Positions 53,270-60,380 of a DNA stretch of 60,380 nucleotides are shown piece after piece (position 1 is the stretch's first letter; every line of letters starts with the position of its first letter). This stretch comes from Pseudobdellovibrionaceae bacterium (GTDB taxonomy: Bacteria > Bdellovibrionota > Bdellovibrionia > Bdellovibrionales > Bdellovibrionaceae), in the NCBI GenBank assembly GCA_013359135.1, contig JABWCN010000026.1, positions 1 through 60,380 on the forward strand, in the 5' to 3' direction. The notes under the pieces were generated by a model. It had not been told where the DNA came from. It worked only from the letters and a program-made list of their open reading frames with translations, and made no database searches. Made by a program: the position numbers and the translations under genes.

Positions 53270-53305
53270 CTTAAGGTTACATTTAAATTCGTGAGACCAA
53301 GCAAT

Positions 53306-54178
53306 CTATTTTTTGATGTCCTGATCAATATCAAGGTGAGTCTTTTGAATCAGTTGAACGTGTTTTAAGAAAGTTCTTAAGTCTTTCAAAGGTAGTGACG
53401 TTGGTCCATCACATAATGCCTCTTCTGGACGAGGATGAGTTTCCAAAAAAATTCCATCAACACCGACAGCCATAGCAGCTCTGGCTAGAGGAGCCACCAT
53501 ATGACTTCTACCGCCACTACTTTCGCCAGTAGCTCCAGGAAGTTGGGTAGAGTGGGTGACATCCATGATTACTGGAAAGCCAAGCTCTCTCATTTCAACA
53601 AGGCCCGTCATATCATTGATTAAGCGATTGTAGCCAAAGGTAGTACCACGCTCACACAGAAGTAATTTATTATTTCCAACTTGCACGGCTTTATTGGCAA
53701 TAGCTTTCATATCCCATGGAGCCAAAAATTGACCTTTTTTGATGTGAAGAACTTTTCCAGTTTGAGCTGCTGCAACCAGAAGATCTGTTTGTCTAGAAAG
53801 AAAAGCAGGAATTTGAATTACGTCTGCAACTTTAGCAACCGTGTCTACTTGATTTGTTTCATGCACATCTGTAACGAGGGGGGCATTGAGTAAGCCTTTA
53901 ATTTTTTCTAAAGATTTCAGGGCTGAATCAACTCCAGGGCCACGAAAACTTTTAGAGCTTTGACGGTTGGCTTTATCAAAAGAGCATTTTAAAATCCAAG
54001 GAATTCCTAGATCTTGGGTTACACGCTTAATTTCTGTGCCAGTTTCTATTACAAGACCTTCATCTTCAATAATGTCTGGCCCAGCGAATAGGATAAATTG
54101 ATCTCTTAACCCCCAAGTGAATTTCTTCCCTTGGAAGTCCATAGTAACAGGATTTTTTAAATTTTGAAAAGTTGTCAT
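53306..54178 (-). CDS. kdsA: 3-deoxy-8-phosphooctulonate synthase
   Basis: KdsA joins phosphoenolpyruvate and arabinose 5-phosphate to make Kdo-8-phosphate for the LPS inner core. The 290-residue protein has FAGPDIIEDEG near residue 30, ILKCSFDKANRQSSKSFRGPG near 65, TDVHE near 110, IPAFLSRQTDLLVAAA near 128 and MDVTHSTQLPG near 212. The asparagine in KANR suggests the metal-independent class. The ATG at 54178 lies seven bases after the upstream aminotransferase stop; the frame stays open further upstream, but that part is not KdsA-like. Confidence 0.95.
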   Translation of the reverse strand: MTTFQNLKNPVTMDFQGKKFTWGLRDQFILFAGPDIIEDEGLVIETGTEIKRVTQDLGIPWILKCSFDKANRQSSKSFRGPGVDSALKSLEKIKGLLNAPLVTDVHETNQVDTVAKVADVIQIPAFLSRQTDLLVAAAQTGKVLHIKKGQFLAPWDMKAIANKAVQVGNNKLLLCERGTTFGYNRLINDMTGLVEMRELGFPVIMDVTHSTQLPGATGESSGGRSHMVAPLARAAMAVGVDGIFLETHPRPEEALCDGPTSLPLKDLRTFLKHVQLIQKTHLDIDQDIKK

Positions 54179-54185
54179 GAAAGAC

Positions 54186-55295
54186 TTATGACATGACTTT
54201 AATGACACTATCAATAATTTTATCTTGTGTCGCTCTGTCCATATCGGGATACATCGGTAAACTGACCACATGTTCCGCAGCTAAGCGTGAATAAGTCCAA
54301 TCTCCTTGCTGAGGTGTATGTTCTTTGTACCAAGGTTGGTCTGGCATGATTCTAGGGTAGTGAACTACTGTTGGAACTCCTAGTTCTTGCATCTTTTTTT
54401 GAAATAAAGGGCGATCTGGAACCATTAGGGTATATTGAGCCCAAACACAATCACGGTCAGATTTAATAAAAGGAGTGCTGAATCCAGGAGTTTTAATTTG
54501 GCTTAGTCCCTCGCTAAAATAATTACCGATCTTTTGTCTTTGTTCCACTTCCCAGTCATAGCGTTCCATTTTGGCTAATAAAATAGCACATTGAATGGAA
54601 TCTAGGCGACCATTTACTCCCAATCTAGTATGGTAGTATCTTGACTCTGAACCATGCTCTTTGATTTCTTTCATGGCTTTATGGAGTTGATCATCATTAG
54701 TGAAAATGGCTCCACCATCACCATAGCACCCCAGTGGTTTAGCAGGATAAAAACTAGTTCCACCCGCGGTACTAAGAGCACCACTTTTTTTACCTTTGTA
54801 TTTAGCACCATAACTTTGAGCTAAATCTTCGATCACAAATAAATTGTGTTTTTTGGCAATGGCATTGATTTCATCCATGTCAGCCACTTGACCATAAAGT
54901 GATACTGGCATGATAGCTTTGGTTTTTTTGGTGATAAGTTTTTCAATTTTAGTTGTATCGATGTTAAAAGTTTTAGGGTCAATATCACAATAGACAGGTT
55001 TAGCGCCCGCTAAGACGATGGTTTCAGCTGTTGCAATAAAGGAAAAAGCGGTAGTAATGACTTCATCACCAGGCCCAATACCTAAACCCATAAGAGGAAT
55101 AAGTAGAGCATCAGTTCCACTGGCGCAAGCTATGACATGCTTAACACCGGTATGATCAGCCAGTTTCTTTTCTAGTTCAGTGACTTCGGGACCGTTAATA
55201 TAGGCTCCGCTTTCTAAAACTTTGTTGATGCGAGTTTGAATAGAGTCTTTTAATGCTAGGTACGGGGTTTTCAAATCAATAAATGGCACACTCAT
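54186..55295 (-). CDS. DegT/DnrJ/EryC1/StrS sugar aminotransferase
   Basis: A 369-residue PLP enzyme that aminates nucleotide-linked keto-sugars for LPS or capsule. The N-terminal PFIDLKTPYLAL, the CASGTDALLIPLMGLGIGPGDEVI loop and the PLP-lysine motif FYPAKPLGCYGDGGA (near residue 185) are typical. That motif is closest to the WbpE/WlbC group, which makes UDP-GlcNAc(3NH2)-type sugars. AAGGA lies before the ATG. kdsA follows within seven bases, so Kdo and amino-sugar synthesis are in one transcript. Confidence 0.9.
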   Translation of the reverse strand: MSVPFIDLKTPYLALKDSIQTRINKVLESGAYINGPEVTELEKKLADHTGVKHVIACASGTDALLIPLMGLGIGPGDEVITTAFSFIATAETIVLAGAKPVYCDIDPKTFNIDTTKIEKLITKKTKAIMPVSLYGQVADMDEINAIAKKHNLFVIEDLAQSYGAKYKGKKSGALSTAGGTSFYPAKPLGCYGDGGAIFTNDDQLHKAMKEIKEHGSESRYYHTRLGVNGRLDSIQCAILLAKMERYDWEVEQRQKIGNYFSEGLSQIKTPGFSTPFIKSDRDCVWAQYTLMVPDRPLFQKKMQELGVPTVVHYPRIMPDQPWYKEHTPQQGDWTYSRLAAEHVVSLPMYPDMDRATQDKIIDSVIKVMS

Positions 55296-55493
55296 AGAAC
55301 ATCCTTTTTTAAATTTTATCTTAAATCTTTAAATGACACTCCAACTTTAACCCTTTTTTTGATTGTGAAAAAGAAAAAGCTTGGAAAAATCAGATTTGAA
55401 GCAAGCGGTCTAAATGTGTTAGAAAATAGTTACAGATGAAAATCTTGTTTTTGTCTTTTTTATTTTATAGTCTTACAACCTAGGGAGTATTAA

Positions 55494-56795
55494 TTGATAA
55501 TGAGACTTAATTTTCACACTAGATTGTGGTTTAAATCCTGCATTTTTTTTAAAGTTTTGCTAGGGGCCTGCTTGGTCTGTATGACGACTACAGCTGCGTA
55601 CTCGAATTATAATTCTATTTTACTAGGTGATCAGTCTGCAGGAATGGGGGGGGCAGCAACAGCAGTTGTCGGAGATACTTCAGCTGCAGCTTTTTATAAT
55701 CCTGCCACTTTGGCCCGACTTAATGGGGCTTCTTTTTCTGCAGCTGTTGGTATTTATAAAAAATTTGATACAGTCTATGGTGAAGAAGAGGATTTTACTA
55801 AAGCCCCATTGCGAGTAAATCAAGGTTTTTTCAGATCGCTTCCAGCTTCAACTGGTAATGTGATAAGATTGGGTGAGTATGTTTTTGGATTATCCATTTT
55901 GGTTCCTGATTATGATAGTTACAAAGGTGACTTACTTAAAAAAGGTAACAATGCAACGACTTTAGCTTTTATCGATGAGTCTTTGTGGGTAGGGCCCAGT
56001 ATTTCCAAAGAAATCTCAAACACCGAATCTATAGGAATTACCGCTTACTACACAGCTCGTAACTTTATCAGATCCTCTACAGACTTGATATACGAGTCGG
56101 AACGTAAAGCTGTTTTATACAATCAGGAAAAAACCATTACAGAAAACTCATTAGTTTTTGTATTTGGATACTACAAACAACTATCATCTTCATGGTCTAC
56201 GGGGATTACTCTACGTCCCAAAGCGATGAGAATTGCAGGAACAGCAACTCTTTTTCAATCTAAAACAACTATTGATTTAGACACAAGCCTAATGAGTGTA
56301 GAAAATAAGAATGATCCAGATAAAGCAACAAGAGTGGTTATTCCAGGAAAGATAACTTTGGGTTTAGCTTATGCTCCAGATAATGCCACAACATGGGCGA
56401 TGGACTTGTCACTGCATGAAGGTGTTAGTTATGTTGATCTTGAAGATGAGTCTATTGGTAAGAAAGTAACCCATAAAGCTATTTGGAATCTTTCTTTAGG
56501 GCTAGAGAAGGCTCTGATCCAATGGCTGAGGGTGAGGATGGGACTATTCACTAACTTTTCTTCTTTTGGTAATCCAGATCCAAATTTAGCACAGTTGCAA
56601 GAGGATAAGGTAGATATGATCGGGTTTAGTGCTAATTTGGTTTTTATTGCAAGCAAAAGGATAGGTTATACATTTGGTGGTTACTATACAGGAGGTAGAG
56701 GTAAGTCTAGTCAGTATATCCAAGGAAATTATGAAGTGATTACCAAAACTCAGCACGTTTTTACGATGTTAGTCGGTTCTCAACTTTATTTTTAG
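55494..56795 (+). CDS. FadL/OmpP1-like outer membrane protein
   Basis: A 433-residue exported barrel related to FadL/TodX hydrophobic-compound transporters. After the signal peptide (ending TTAAYS) comes LLGDQSAGMGGAATAVVGDTSAAAFYNPATLARL, matching the family's N-terminal hatch with its NPA motif. Beta-strand pattern runs to a C-terminal SQLYF, a typical outer-membrane end. The TTG at 55494 is six bases after GGGAG; the ATG two codons later (55500) is the alternative. Likely ligands are fatty acids or hydrocarbons (inference). Confidence 0.85.
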   Translation: MIMRLNFHTRLWFKSCIFFKVLLGACLVCMTTTAAYSNYNSILLGDQSAGMGGAATAVVGDTSAAAFYNPATLARLNGASFSAAVGIYKKFDTVYGEEEDFTKAPLRVNQGFFRSLPASTGNVIRLGEYVFGLSILVPDYDSYKGDLLKKGNNATTLAFIDESLWVGPSISKEISNTESIGITAYYTARNFIRSSTDLIYESERKAVLYNQEKTITENSLVFVFGYYKQLSSSWSTGITLRPKAMRIAGTATLFQSKTTIDLDTSLMSVENKNDPDKATRVVIPGKITLGLAYAPDNATTWAMDLSLHEGVSYVDLEDESIGKKVTHKAIWNLSLGLEKALIQWLRVRMGLFTNFSSFGNPDPNLAQLQEDKVDMIGFSANLVFIASKRIGYTFGGYYTGGRGKSSQYIQGNYEVITKTQHVFTMLVGSQLYF

Positions 56796-56935
56796 TACAG
56801 ATTCTCAGCGCAGTGTTAAAGGTTCTTGCTAATCCCATATGGAAAAGACACGCCTAAGGGAGTGTTATTCGTGAATTAAATCTTGTTCCAAAAATTAAGA
56901 TGACCTAGAATTAAAGCTGTGTGAAAGGGGATTTC

Positions 56936-57223
56936 ATGAGCGACAATCAATTTCCAGCAGATGCTATTGTTATTGACGTCAGAACGCCAGAGGAATTTGC
57001 TCAAGAAAGAGTTAAAAATGCAATTAATCTAGATTTATTTTCCCCTTCTTTTATGTTGGAACTTCAGAAATTAGATCAAAGTAAAAGTTACTTACTTTAT
57101 TGTCGTAGTGGTAATCGCAGTGGCCAAGCAGAGCAAATTATGAGGCAAATTGGTTTTTTGAAAGTACAAAATATAGGTGGCTTAGCCGAAGTGAGAGACC
57201 TGTTTGGAACAGAGTTTCCGTGA
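56936..57223 (+). CDS. Single-domain rhodanese
   Basis: A 95-residue rhodanese-domain protein with IDVRTPEEFAQERVKNAINLDLF near the start and the active-site loop LLYCRSGNRSGQAE (Cys56). Such proteins carry persulfide sulfur for transfer or detoxification. No signal peptide is present, so it is cytoplasmic. The ATG at 56936 has AAGGGG upstream; an in-frame GTG 15 bases earlier overlaps that site. The DUF155-type gene begins 21 bases downstream, suggesting a shared transcript. Confidence 0.9.
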   Translation: MSDNQFPADAIVIDVRTPEEFAQERVKNAINLDLFSPSFMLELQKLDQSKSYLLYCRSGNRSGQAEQIMRQIGFLKVQNIGGLAEVRDLFGTEFP

Positions 57224-57244
57224 AGACAAACACGATGAGCAAGC

Positions 57245-58345
57245 ATGATGAGTGAAGAAGTTAAAATCAAAAAAGGCACTGTCCTTCTTTATAGAATTTT
57301 CGATGTCGCTGAAGAAATTAATGTGACTCAGGTAGAAGCTATTCTTAGGGATAACCGTGGACCAGATCGTTTCAAGGTGCCTAAATATATTGATAGAGCC
57401 ATTGAAATGAAAAAACCACCCGTGACGTTTGGGATGGGTGAAGAAGAAATCATGATTCAAGGAAAACCTTTGAAAACAGAGGTTTTAGTGAAGGTCAGAG
57501 ATTTTGGAGTTTTGTCTTTAATTTATCAAATTCCAATCGCTCCAGGGACATCATGGAAACAATTGGTGGATTTAGCTGTTGGATTAGAAGAAGGGTCTGA
57601 GATTGATAATCTAGCTAAGCAACAGGCTTTTGAGATAGCGCAAACCATTCAAGGAACTATGAAAAAACCTAAAATGTGGAGTGGCTTTGAAGATTATATT
57701 ATTTATTTTTTAGAAGATTTTGAGAATAACTTATCCATAGCTGAGTTTAAAAATAAAATTGATTTTGCTGCTTTGATGATGGCCGAAAATCAAGTGAGGC
57801 TCTCTGAAATGACTAGGAATGCTTTATCAGAAGCTATTTTTCAATACAGTGAGAGTGACTTAACTATTGTAGAATGGAATTCAGCACTTGTTATTGAGCC
57901 GGGTGGTTCCAGAGATATCCCGGATATTCTAGAGTTTGCTGTGACTCATCTTATGGAAATTAGGTATTACGATGATTTACTAGATATCAAGTTAAACGAA
58001 CTTTATGATGATATCGAAAAAAAACGAAGTTCAATTTGGGCAACTAAGTATGACAAGGCATATGAAGAGGCGAGCTCTAGGTATATTGAATTCATAGAAT
58101 TTCTAGAGCGAGTTGAAAATTCATTGAAAGTGGTGGGGGACTTTTATTTGGCTACTATTTATCGTGGTGCCACTGTGCAATTTCGCCTTAAAGATTGGCA
58201 AGACAGTGTGACTCGAAAAATGAATATTTTGGCCCAGGTCAGCAACCTTTTGCAGGGCGAAATGAATATGCGTCGCAGTCATCTATTGGAAATTGTGGTC
58301 ATTATCTTAATTGCCTATGAAATCTTATCAGCTATTTGGAAATAA
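57245..58345 (+). CDS. DUF155/RMD1 family protein with C-terminal membrane helix
   Basis: A 366-residue protein that matches the RMD1/RMND1 (DUF155) layout: a soluble N-terminal domain with GVLSLIYQIPI near residue 90, a helical middle and the family's typical end, MNMRRSHLLEIVVIILIAYEIL, which is a single C-terminal membrane anchor. Mitochondrial RMND1 supports mitochondrial translation; the role of bacterial members is unknown. The start is one of two adjacent ATGs (57245 or 57248) with no strong ribosome-binding site. It follows the rhodanese gene closely. Confidence 0.78.
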   Translation: MMSEEVKIKKGTVLLYRIFDVAEEINVTQVEAILRDNRGPDRFKVPKYIDRAIEMKKPPVTFGMGEEEIMIQGKPLKTEVLVKVRDFGVLSLIYQIPIAPGTSWKQLVDLAVGLEEGSEIDNLAKQQAFEIAQTIQGTMKKPKMWSGFEDYIIYFLEDFENNLSIAEFKNKIDFAALMMAENQVRLSEMTRNALSEAIFQYSESDLTIVEWNSALVIEPGGSRDIPDILEFAVTHLMEIRYYDDLLDIKLNELYDDIEKKRSSIWATKYDKAYEEASSRYIEFIEFLERVENSLKVVGDFYLATIYRGATVQFRLKDWQDSVTRKMNILAQVSNLLQGEMNMRRSHLLEIVVIILIAYEILSAIWK

Positions 58346-58472
58346 TTCTGAGCTTCAAATAGGAATAAAATACAGGCAACAAGAATTATTTTGTAAAATG
58401 AAATTTTAAAAAACTTTTTTTTGTAGTAAGTTTCCAATCACTATAATTGTAAAGGCAATGAAGGGATTAAGC

Positions 58473-59036
58473 ATGGGGACTGCAACACTATTAAGAGTGA
58501 TTTTAATTTCAATGGTTTTCGGGTTTTTGACAGTTTCCTGTAATAATTTTTTACCTCCACAACCAGTGATAAAAAACACGACCGGAAATATAGTTTTTCC
58601 TCCAGATGCAAATAGTCCAAAGAATTTAACTCAGCCAGAAAATCAACCCAGTGAGGTGGATAAGCAAGCGGATCAAAAGTTAGCCGAAGAAATATCGCAA
58701 ATGACTCCCGAGCAGATTGATTTTGATTTTGTAAAAAAAAATCTGCTTGAAGTAAAATGTTTAAAGTGTCACCAAGCTCAAGGAAAAGCCGAAGATTTGC
58801 CTTTTCAAACTAGAAATGATGTTGTTCAAGGTAGTAATGATGTTGGGGAGTCGCTTTTGGTTGTTGGTTCTCCAGATGAAAGTTTATTTTATTTAAGTTT
58901 ACTGGCCGATAAAGAGTCTCGCAAAGGAGCTAAGAAAATGCCTTCAGAAAAGGCCGTAGCCAGAGGCGAAGTCAAGGATGTCACACCAACGGAGATTCAT
59001 TTGGTGGAACTTTGGATAAAGAATGGCGCTCGTTAG
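58473..59036 (+). CDS. Mono-haem cytochrome c-like lipoprotein
   Basis: A 187-residue protein with a lipoprotein-type signal (hydrophobic residues 6-20, then LTVSC) and one haem-binding CxxCH motif, CLKCH, near residue 96. A KMP segment near 161 could give the axial methionine. The domain resembles the short planctomycete-type cytochromes c with a c-type haem. A proline/asparagine-rich linker separates anchor and domain. An ATG at 58458 is also in frame, but AAGGG eight bases before 58473 favours the shorter form. It is probably a periplasmic electron carrier. Confidence 0.75.
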   Translation: MGTATLLRVILISMVFGFLTVSCNNFLPPQPVIKNTTGNIVFPPDANSPKNLTQPENQPSEVDKQADQKLAEEISQMTPEQIDFDFVKKNLLEVKCLKCHQAQGKAEDLPFQTRNDVVQGSNDVGESLLVVGSPDESLFYLSLLADKESRKGAKKMPSEKAVARGEVKDVTPTEIHLVELWIKNGAR

Positions 59037-59114
59037 GTTATAAAAGAGTGATGGAGTTCAAAAAAATGTTTTTTTTTGCAGACAAAGTGGTTTTTATTTG
59101 CGTAAAATTTGTCC

Positions 59115-59987
59115 ATGAAAATATTTTTTAAAACTTTTGTATTTGTTTTAGTAAGTTCCACTCTATGGTCTCAAGTATTTAATGATAAAACTATGAAAGC
59201 GACTCTAGAAGGACAATCCGTTTTTCAAGAGGGGTTATTTTCTTCATCGAATGTAGATTATTTGCCAGATAGTTACAATGCTGAAGGTTCGGTTTCTTCG
59301 AAAAGAGTTGCTCTTTATATAGGAAGAGGAACTTGGGGAGTGGGTAAGTCCCAGTTTAAAAAATTTTTAAAACAAAATCAATACTCTTACGAGGTCATTT
59401 CAGCACGTCAGATTTTAGATGGAAAATTAAATCAAAAAAAGTTTGATATTCTTATTATGCCCGGGGGAAAATCTTGGAAGTATCTAGAGGATTTGGGATT
59501 TCAAGGAGCTAAAGAAATCAAAAAATTTGTTGCCGATGGTGGTGGATATTTTGGAATCTGCGCTGGTGCTTACTTTGCTGTGTCTCAACGATATGGTCCT
59601 AGTGATAAACCTTTAGATTATGGTATAGGTCTTTTAGAAGGCGTAGCTGTTGATGGGACTGCATTAAGCATATCACCTTTTCGCGGTGGTATGATGAGCA
59701 TTGATACTTACTACCCTCAATTTAAAAATCGTTTTGAGGTTTTAATGCTTGGGGGACCTTCTTTTGAGTATTCAGAAAGCGAAATGCAAAAGAAAAATAT
59801 TCAGGTGCTTGGTTCTATTAGTCCAATCAATTCTCCAACTATGATTTTTTTCAATTATGGAAAAGGTAGAGTGTTTTTGTCTGGTCCTCATATGGAAGTT
59901 GAGGAATCAAAATCAATTGTAGGTTTAAGATATAAAGATCCAGATTCTGAGTGGCCTTTAGTGGACTACCTATTAAAAAAACTTTAA
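59115..59987 (+). CDS. Exported class I glutamine amidotransferase-like protein (BPL-N type)
   Basis: A 290-residue protein with a signal peptide (1-20). The fold is glutamine amidotransferase-like: VALYIGRGTWGVGKSQFKKFL, ILIMPGGKSWKYL near 115 and the nucleophile elbow GYFGICAGAYFAVS near 148. The sequence is closest to the N-terminal domain seen in some biotin-protein ligases (BPL_N). Such domains have the cysteine elbow but often lack a known reaction. The presence of a signal peptide is unusual for this fold. An in-frame TTG two codons upstream is less likely. Confidence 0.75.
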   Translation: MKIFFKTFVFVLVSSTLWSQVFNDKTMKATLEGQSVFQEGLFSSSNVDYLPDSYNAEGSVSSKRVALYIGRGTWGVGKSQFKKFLKQNQYSYEVISARQILDGKLNQKKFDILIMPGGKSWKYLEDLGFQGAKEIKKFVADGGGYFGICAGAYFAVSQRYGPSDKPLDYGIGLLEGVAVDGTALSISPFRGGMMSIDTYYPQFKNRFEVLMLGGPSFEYSESEMQKKNIQVLGSISPINSPTMIFFNYGKGRVFLSGPHMEVEESKSIVGLRYKDPDSEWPLVDYLLKKL

Positions 59988-60149
59988 TTAAAAAAAAATT
60001 ACATCTTCGTTTAATTCTGTCTCAAGACAGTACTTTGTTAGTTTTTTAAGCTACTTTTTTTTATTTCTAAAGAATTGTAATCCTTGGTCGAAGAGATGCG
60101 AAATATCCAGATTAAAATATTGGAGTTTCAAAATTTTTGAGGGGAAAAA

Positions 60150-60380
60150 ATGGAAGCTAAAAAGTTAAAGCCTTTAGATGTAGATTTAGGATCTGAGGAT
60201 AGTCTTTCAGAGGCCGAAAAAGAAATACAAAGTCTAAAAGTTCGTTTTGAGTTAGTCAGCAAGAGTTCCAGTGAGGGTTTATGGGACATGACTTATCCAA
60301 GTAATGGAGAATTACTTCCTGACACTCCTTTTTGGTGGTCAGATCAATTTCGAAGTCTTGTTGGTTTTGTAAATGAGAAA
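60150..60380 (+). CDS. PAS-domain protein, 5' part (methyl-accepting or kinase type), cut by window end
   Basis: The first 77 codons of a larger gene, with GAGGGG upstream. Residues 22-77 read as the start of a PAS domain (VRFELVSKSSSEGLWDMTY, then WWSDQFRSLVGFVNEK), a form common in cytoplasmic chemoreceptors and sensor kinases. No membrane helix precedes it, so a soluble sensor is expected. The output domain lies outside the window. Confidence 0.7.
   Translation, partial: MEAKKLKPLDVDLGSEDSLSEAEKEIQSLKVRFELVSKSSSEGLWDMTYPSNGELLPDTPFWWSDQFRSLVGFVNEK

Noticed and set aside
58340-58391. Ten-bp inverted repeat AAATAATTCT/AGAATTATTT after the DUF155 gene
   Set aside because: The loop is over 30 bases and the stem is nearly all A-T, so it is too weak to call a terminator.
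60017-60030. CTGTCTCAAGACAG hairpin after the amidotransferase-like gene
   Set aside because: The nearest T-run starts about ten bases later, so it does not have terminator form; left uncalled.

Overview
The window is an AT-rich (roughly 35% GC by eye) chromosomal segment of a free-living Gram-negative bacterium, densely packed with genes on both strands. Gram-negative envelope genes are plain (lpxD, kdsA, a TolC-family channel, a FadL/OmpP1-like barrel, several lipoproteins). A mitochondrial/spirochaete/delta-type EF-G, the paired TIGR03545/TIGR03546-type envelope proteins, a prolyl oligopeptidase and many secreted proteins of unknown function suggest a member of the Bdellovibrionota or a neighbouring delta-proteobacterial lineage. 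That placement is inference from gene content. No rRNA, CRISPR array, prophage or insertion sequence was seen. One tRNA gene (Pro, anticodon TGG) is present.

Layout. 0.1-1.1 kb: a divergent set of ribosomal-protein genes (cysteine-free S18; L28 and a short L24-like protein) sharing a 93-bp control region. 1.6-8.4 kb: tRNA-Pro, a nitrilase-family amidase, ETF-ubiquinone oxidoreductase, an RlmL-type rRNA methyltransferase, a small membrane protein and lpxD. 8.5-12.2 kb: an information-processing block made of a lysine-rich protein, infA, tex and a 35-residue very basic peptide. 12.2-17.6 kb: two HAD-type proteins, topA and a small secreted protein. 17.9-22.1 kb: a Prc/Tsp protease and the two E1 subunits of a 2-oxoacid dehydrogenase. 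22.1-26.9 kb: two methyltransferases, pyrE, cutA, beta-carbonic anhydrase and small membrane proteins. 27-32 kb: secreted or exported proteins, including a PhoD-like phosphatase and a protein resembling protein-glutamine deamidases. 32.1-37.1 kb: fusA, then an overlapping response regulator-recQ-aat unit.

37.2-43.3 kb holds a compact minus-strand cluster: a PilZ protein, a secreted propeller-like protein, a predicted outer-membrane barrel, a TolC-family channel and an internally duplicated lipoprotein. No inner-membrane pump or adaptor gene is present. This is the best candidate in the window for an undescribed envelope system. 43.3-46.1 kb is ppk1-sixA. 46.1-55.3 kb is a long minus-strand run: sugar aminotransferase, kdsA, flippase-like protein, TIGR03546, TIGR03545, prolyl oligopeptidase and a secreted protein with an HDxxGH motif. 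It looks like LPS and envelope biogenesis. 55.5-60.4 kb has a FadL-like barrel, a rhodanese, a DUF155/RMD1-type membrane protein, a mono-haem lipoprotein, an exported glutamine-amidotransferase-like protein and the start of a PAS-domain protein cut by the window edge.

Two themes cut across the map. First, several genes begin inside or just after strong hairpins that cover the ribosome-binding site or start codon (19951-19986, 23473-23504, 24757-24786, 29516-29551, weaker at 42569-42592). Second, the prolyl oligopeptidase has a 9-base homopolymer that puts its lipoprotein signal sequence one base out of frame, which suggests slippage, phase variation or a sequencing error.
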